Assembly (NCBI GenBank): GCA_030635025.1
Contig: DAOVZQ010000111.1
Coordinates: 1-7,591 of the forward strand
Length of the DNA stretch: 7,591 nt
Reading direction: 5' to 3'
From: a bacterium
GTDB taxonomy: Bacteria; Krumholzibacteriota; Krumholzibacteriia; LZORAL124-64-63
Shown here: positions 6,888-7,591 of the stretch, piece by piece
How positions within the stretch are numbered: position 1 is the stretch's first letter
Layout: every line of letters begins with the position of its first letter
The notes under the pieces: generated by a model
The model's input: the letters and a program-made list of their open reading frames with translations, nothing else
Database searches by the model: none
Told to the model about the DNA's origin: nothing
Translations under genes and position numbers: made by a program

Positions 6888-6917
6888 ATTATGGGGAATA
6901 TTATGAATATTCGTCTA
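6888..6917 (-). promoter_or_regulatory. Possible housekeeping promoter for the kinase/regulator unit
   Basis: On the minus strand TAGACG (6917-6912) and CATAAT (6893-6888) are 18 bases apart, matching the sigma-70 hexamers at 4 of 6 and 5 of 6 positions. The surrounding stretch is the most AT-rich part of the flgM-kinase gap. Such a match can occur by chance in AT-rich DNA. Read-through from flgM is an alternative, since no terminator separates the genes. Confidence 0.3.
6896..6912. repeat. 17-base inverted repeat, possible operator
   Basis: GAATATT-ATG-AATATTC is a perfect inverted repeat with seven-base arms and a three-base centre, 14 bases beyond the FlgM-like stop codon. It has only one GC pair per arm and no T-run after it, so it is unlikely to terminate transcription. 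The symmetry and size suit a dimeric DNA-binding protein. It almost exactly fills the spacer of the possible promoter at 6888-6917, an arrangement typical of a repressor site. Confidence 0.4.
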
Positions 6918-6925
6918 CCGAAGTC

Positions 6926-7300
6926 CTACTCGAGGAGCGTATCCAGACCACGCAGAAGGCCCGTCAACTGGCCGGCGACCTGATCCCGCACCTCGGCCGA
7001 GCCGTATACGCCGGACTGCAGACGTCGCTTTACGGATTCCATTTTTTCCTGCCTCGCCGGCTCCTCTTGCGACACCTTGGCTCTCCCGGCGTCTAGCAAT
7101 TCACGCATTTCAACCAGTTTGTGGGCTGATGGCGATATCTCCAACCGCTCACTCTCCGGCATAACGGCCTTATCCGTATGGCTGCTTTCATCGATATTGT
7201 GCGCGCCGGTCTCGCCGTTTTCGGCCTGACGGGTATTCTGGAAACGGGCCAGGACCCGAGGGTCGCTGAGCAGGCTGGGATCGATCTTGTTGGCGGACAT
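6926..7300 (-). CDS. flgM: FlgM-like anti-sigma-28 factor (divergent)
   Basis: The 124-residue product has the FlgM layout: a charged, disordered N-terminal half, then a helical C-terminus. Key signs are RLEISPSAHKL (52-62), matching the family's D-V-x-IS-x-x-A start of the sigma-binding region, and RQEKMESVKRRLQSGVYG (83-100), matching the R-x-E-K-V-x-x-L-K-x-x-I-x-x-G-x-Y core, followed by VRDQVAGQLTGLL. FlgM binds sigma-28 (FliA) until the hook-basal body is complete and FlgM is exported. The N-terminal region is longer than in classical FlgM of about 97 residues. The start at 7300 is chosen because a GAGGAG ribosome site lies ten bases upstream. The ATG at 7318 has none and would put that site inside the gene. 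Sigma-28-like and sigma-54-like promoters upstream support the assignment. Confidence 0.65.
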   Translation of the reverse strand: MSANKIDPSLLSDPRVLARFQNTRQAENGETGAHNIDESSHTDKAVMPESERLEISPSAHKLVEMRELLDAGRAKVSQEEPARQEKMESVKRRLQSGVYGSAEVRDQVAGQLTGLLRGLDTLLE

Positions 7301-7356
7301 TTGAGTCGGTCTCCTCATGTGACGTAGTCGTCGTAGGTTTCTCGTCCAATCAAACT

Positions 7357-7372
7357 AGCAAGGCCGATACCA
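7357..7372 (-). promoter_or_regulatory. Sigma-54 promoter candidate for the FlgM-like gene
   Basis: The minus strand reads TGGTATC-GGCC-TTGCT, against TGGCACG-N4-TTGCW. GG and GC are exactly ten bases apart, the full TGG and TTGC blocks are present, and the preceding GT fits the purine-pyrimidine preference. Mismatches are C to T and G to C inside the -24 block. The start of transcription would be near 7346, giving a leader of about 45 bases before the ATG at 7300. The activator could be the NtrC-type protein encoded in this window. Confidence 0.55.
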
Positions 7373-7403
7373 ACCGGCAAGACATGTCATCGTTACCTAT
7401 ATA

Positions 7404-7431
7404 ATATCGGGTAGTGGCTCGAATATCTTTA
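7404..7431 (-). promoter_or_regulatory. Sigma-28 (FliA/SigD-type) promoter for the FlgM-like gene
   Basis: The minus strand has TAAA (7431-7428), a 16-base spacer, then CCCGATAT (7411-7404). The flagellar sigma consensus is TAAA, a spacer of about 15, then GCCGATAA or GCCGATAT, so seven of eight -10 bases agree with the second form. Transcription would begin near 7397 and read into the FlgM-like gene after a leader of about 97 bases. A sigma-28 promoter at flgM is the classical late-class feedback arrangement, which strengthens both calls. Confidence 0.65.
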
Positions 7432-7591
7432 GCTGATTATCCGTTATTATGATTCTAGGTGCTATGCTCTTTCCGCACACATGAGGCTGGATACAGATTT
7501 CCATCAATCCCATAAATCATGGCCAGCCCAGATCTGATGATGGCTCGTCTCTGATTCTATTTAGGAAGAGCCACACTATCCCCAGGTTAAT
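7432..7591. other. Non-coding stretch upstream of the flgM promoters
   Basis: No convincing gene lies between the sigma-28-like promoter and the right edge. Short start-to-stop runs on the plus strand (18 codons from 7491, 11 codons from 7519) lack family features. The region is richer in AT than the coding DNA. With the flgM leader it makes an intergenic region of at least 290 bases, long enough to hold upstream activator sites for the sigma-54 promoter, but I could not pick out a repeated or clearly symmetric site. Confidence 0.6.

Noticed and set aside
7301..7318. Upstream ATG at 7318 for the FlgM-like gene
   Set aside because: The only good ribosome site, GAGGAG, lies after this ATG and fits the ATG at 7300.
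7400..7405. Perfect TATAAT on the plus strand
   Set aside because: The bases 17 upstream (GCAAGA) do not resemble a -35 element and no plus-strand gene follows. The AT bases are explained by the sigma-28-like -10 on the other strand.
7564..7584. GG-N10-GC spacing near the right edge on the minus strand
   Set aside because: Apart from the two dinucleotides only a few consensus bases agree, and it is more than 250 bases from the FlgM-like gene.

Overview
The window is a GC-rich, compact flagellar locus from a motile bacterium. All supported genes lie on the minus strand, so transcription runs from the right edge to the left. The flgB-flgC-fliE-fliF order, the sigma-54-type control and the probable sigma-28 promoter fit a non-enteric bacterium with a sigma-54/sigma-28 flagellar hierarchy. 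The lineage cannot be fixed from the sequence: Proteobacteria and several less-studied phyla remain possible.

Right part (about 7591 to 6770): a non-coding, relatively AT-rich region carries two stacked promoter candidates. One looks like sigma-28 (7404-7431) and one like sigma-54 (7357-7372). Both point at a gene for a divergent FlgM-like anti-sigma-28 factor (7300-6926). A 155-base gap follows, containing a near-perfect 17-base inverted repeat inside a possible promoter.

Middle (6770 to 3012): a two-component pair with an ATGA stop/start overlap. The first gene is a soluble histidine kinase (pseudo-receiver, coiled coil, GAF-like, PAS-like, HisKA, HATPase). The second is an NtrC-class sigma-54 activator (receiver, AAA+, Fis-type HTH). 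The pair is closed by a very strong Rho-independent terminator at 3012-3045.

Left part (about 2986 to 1): a good sigma-54 promoter candidate (2971-2986) sits just beyond that terminator. It would drive a second unit: a signal-peptide-bearing, TPR-like helical-repeat protein of unknown function, then an overlapping FlgN-like chaperone gene, flgB and flgC (proximal rod), fliE (rod/MS-ring adaptor), and the first 17 codons of fliF (MS ring), cut by the window edge.

The layout suggests a self-contained circuit, which is inference. The kinase/NtrC pair would activate sigma-54 promoters in front of the basal-body operon and of flgM. FlgM would hold sigma-28 until the hook-basal body is finished, and sigma-28 would then raise flgM transcription again. 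The basal-body proteins and the NtrC family assignment are secure. The FlgM-like and FlgN-like calls are moderate. The TPR-like protein is the least understood gene here.
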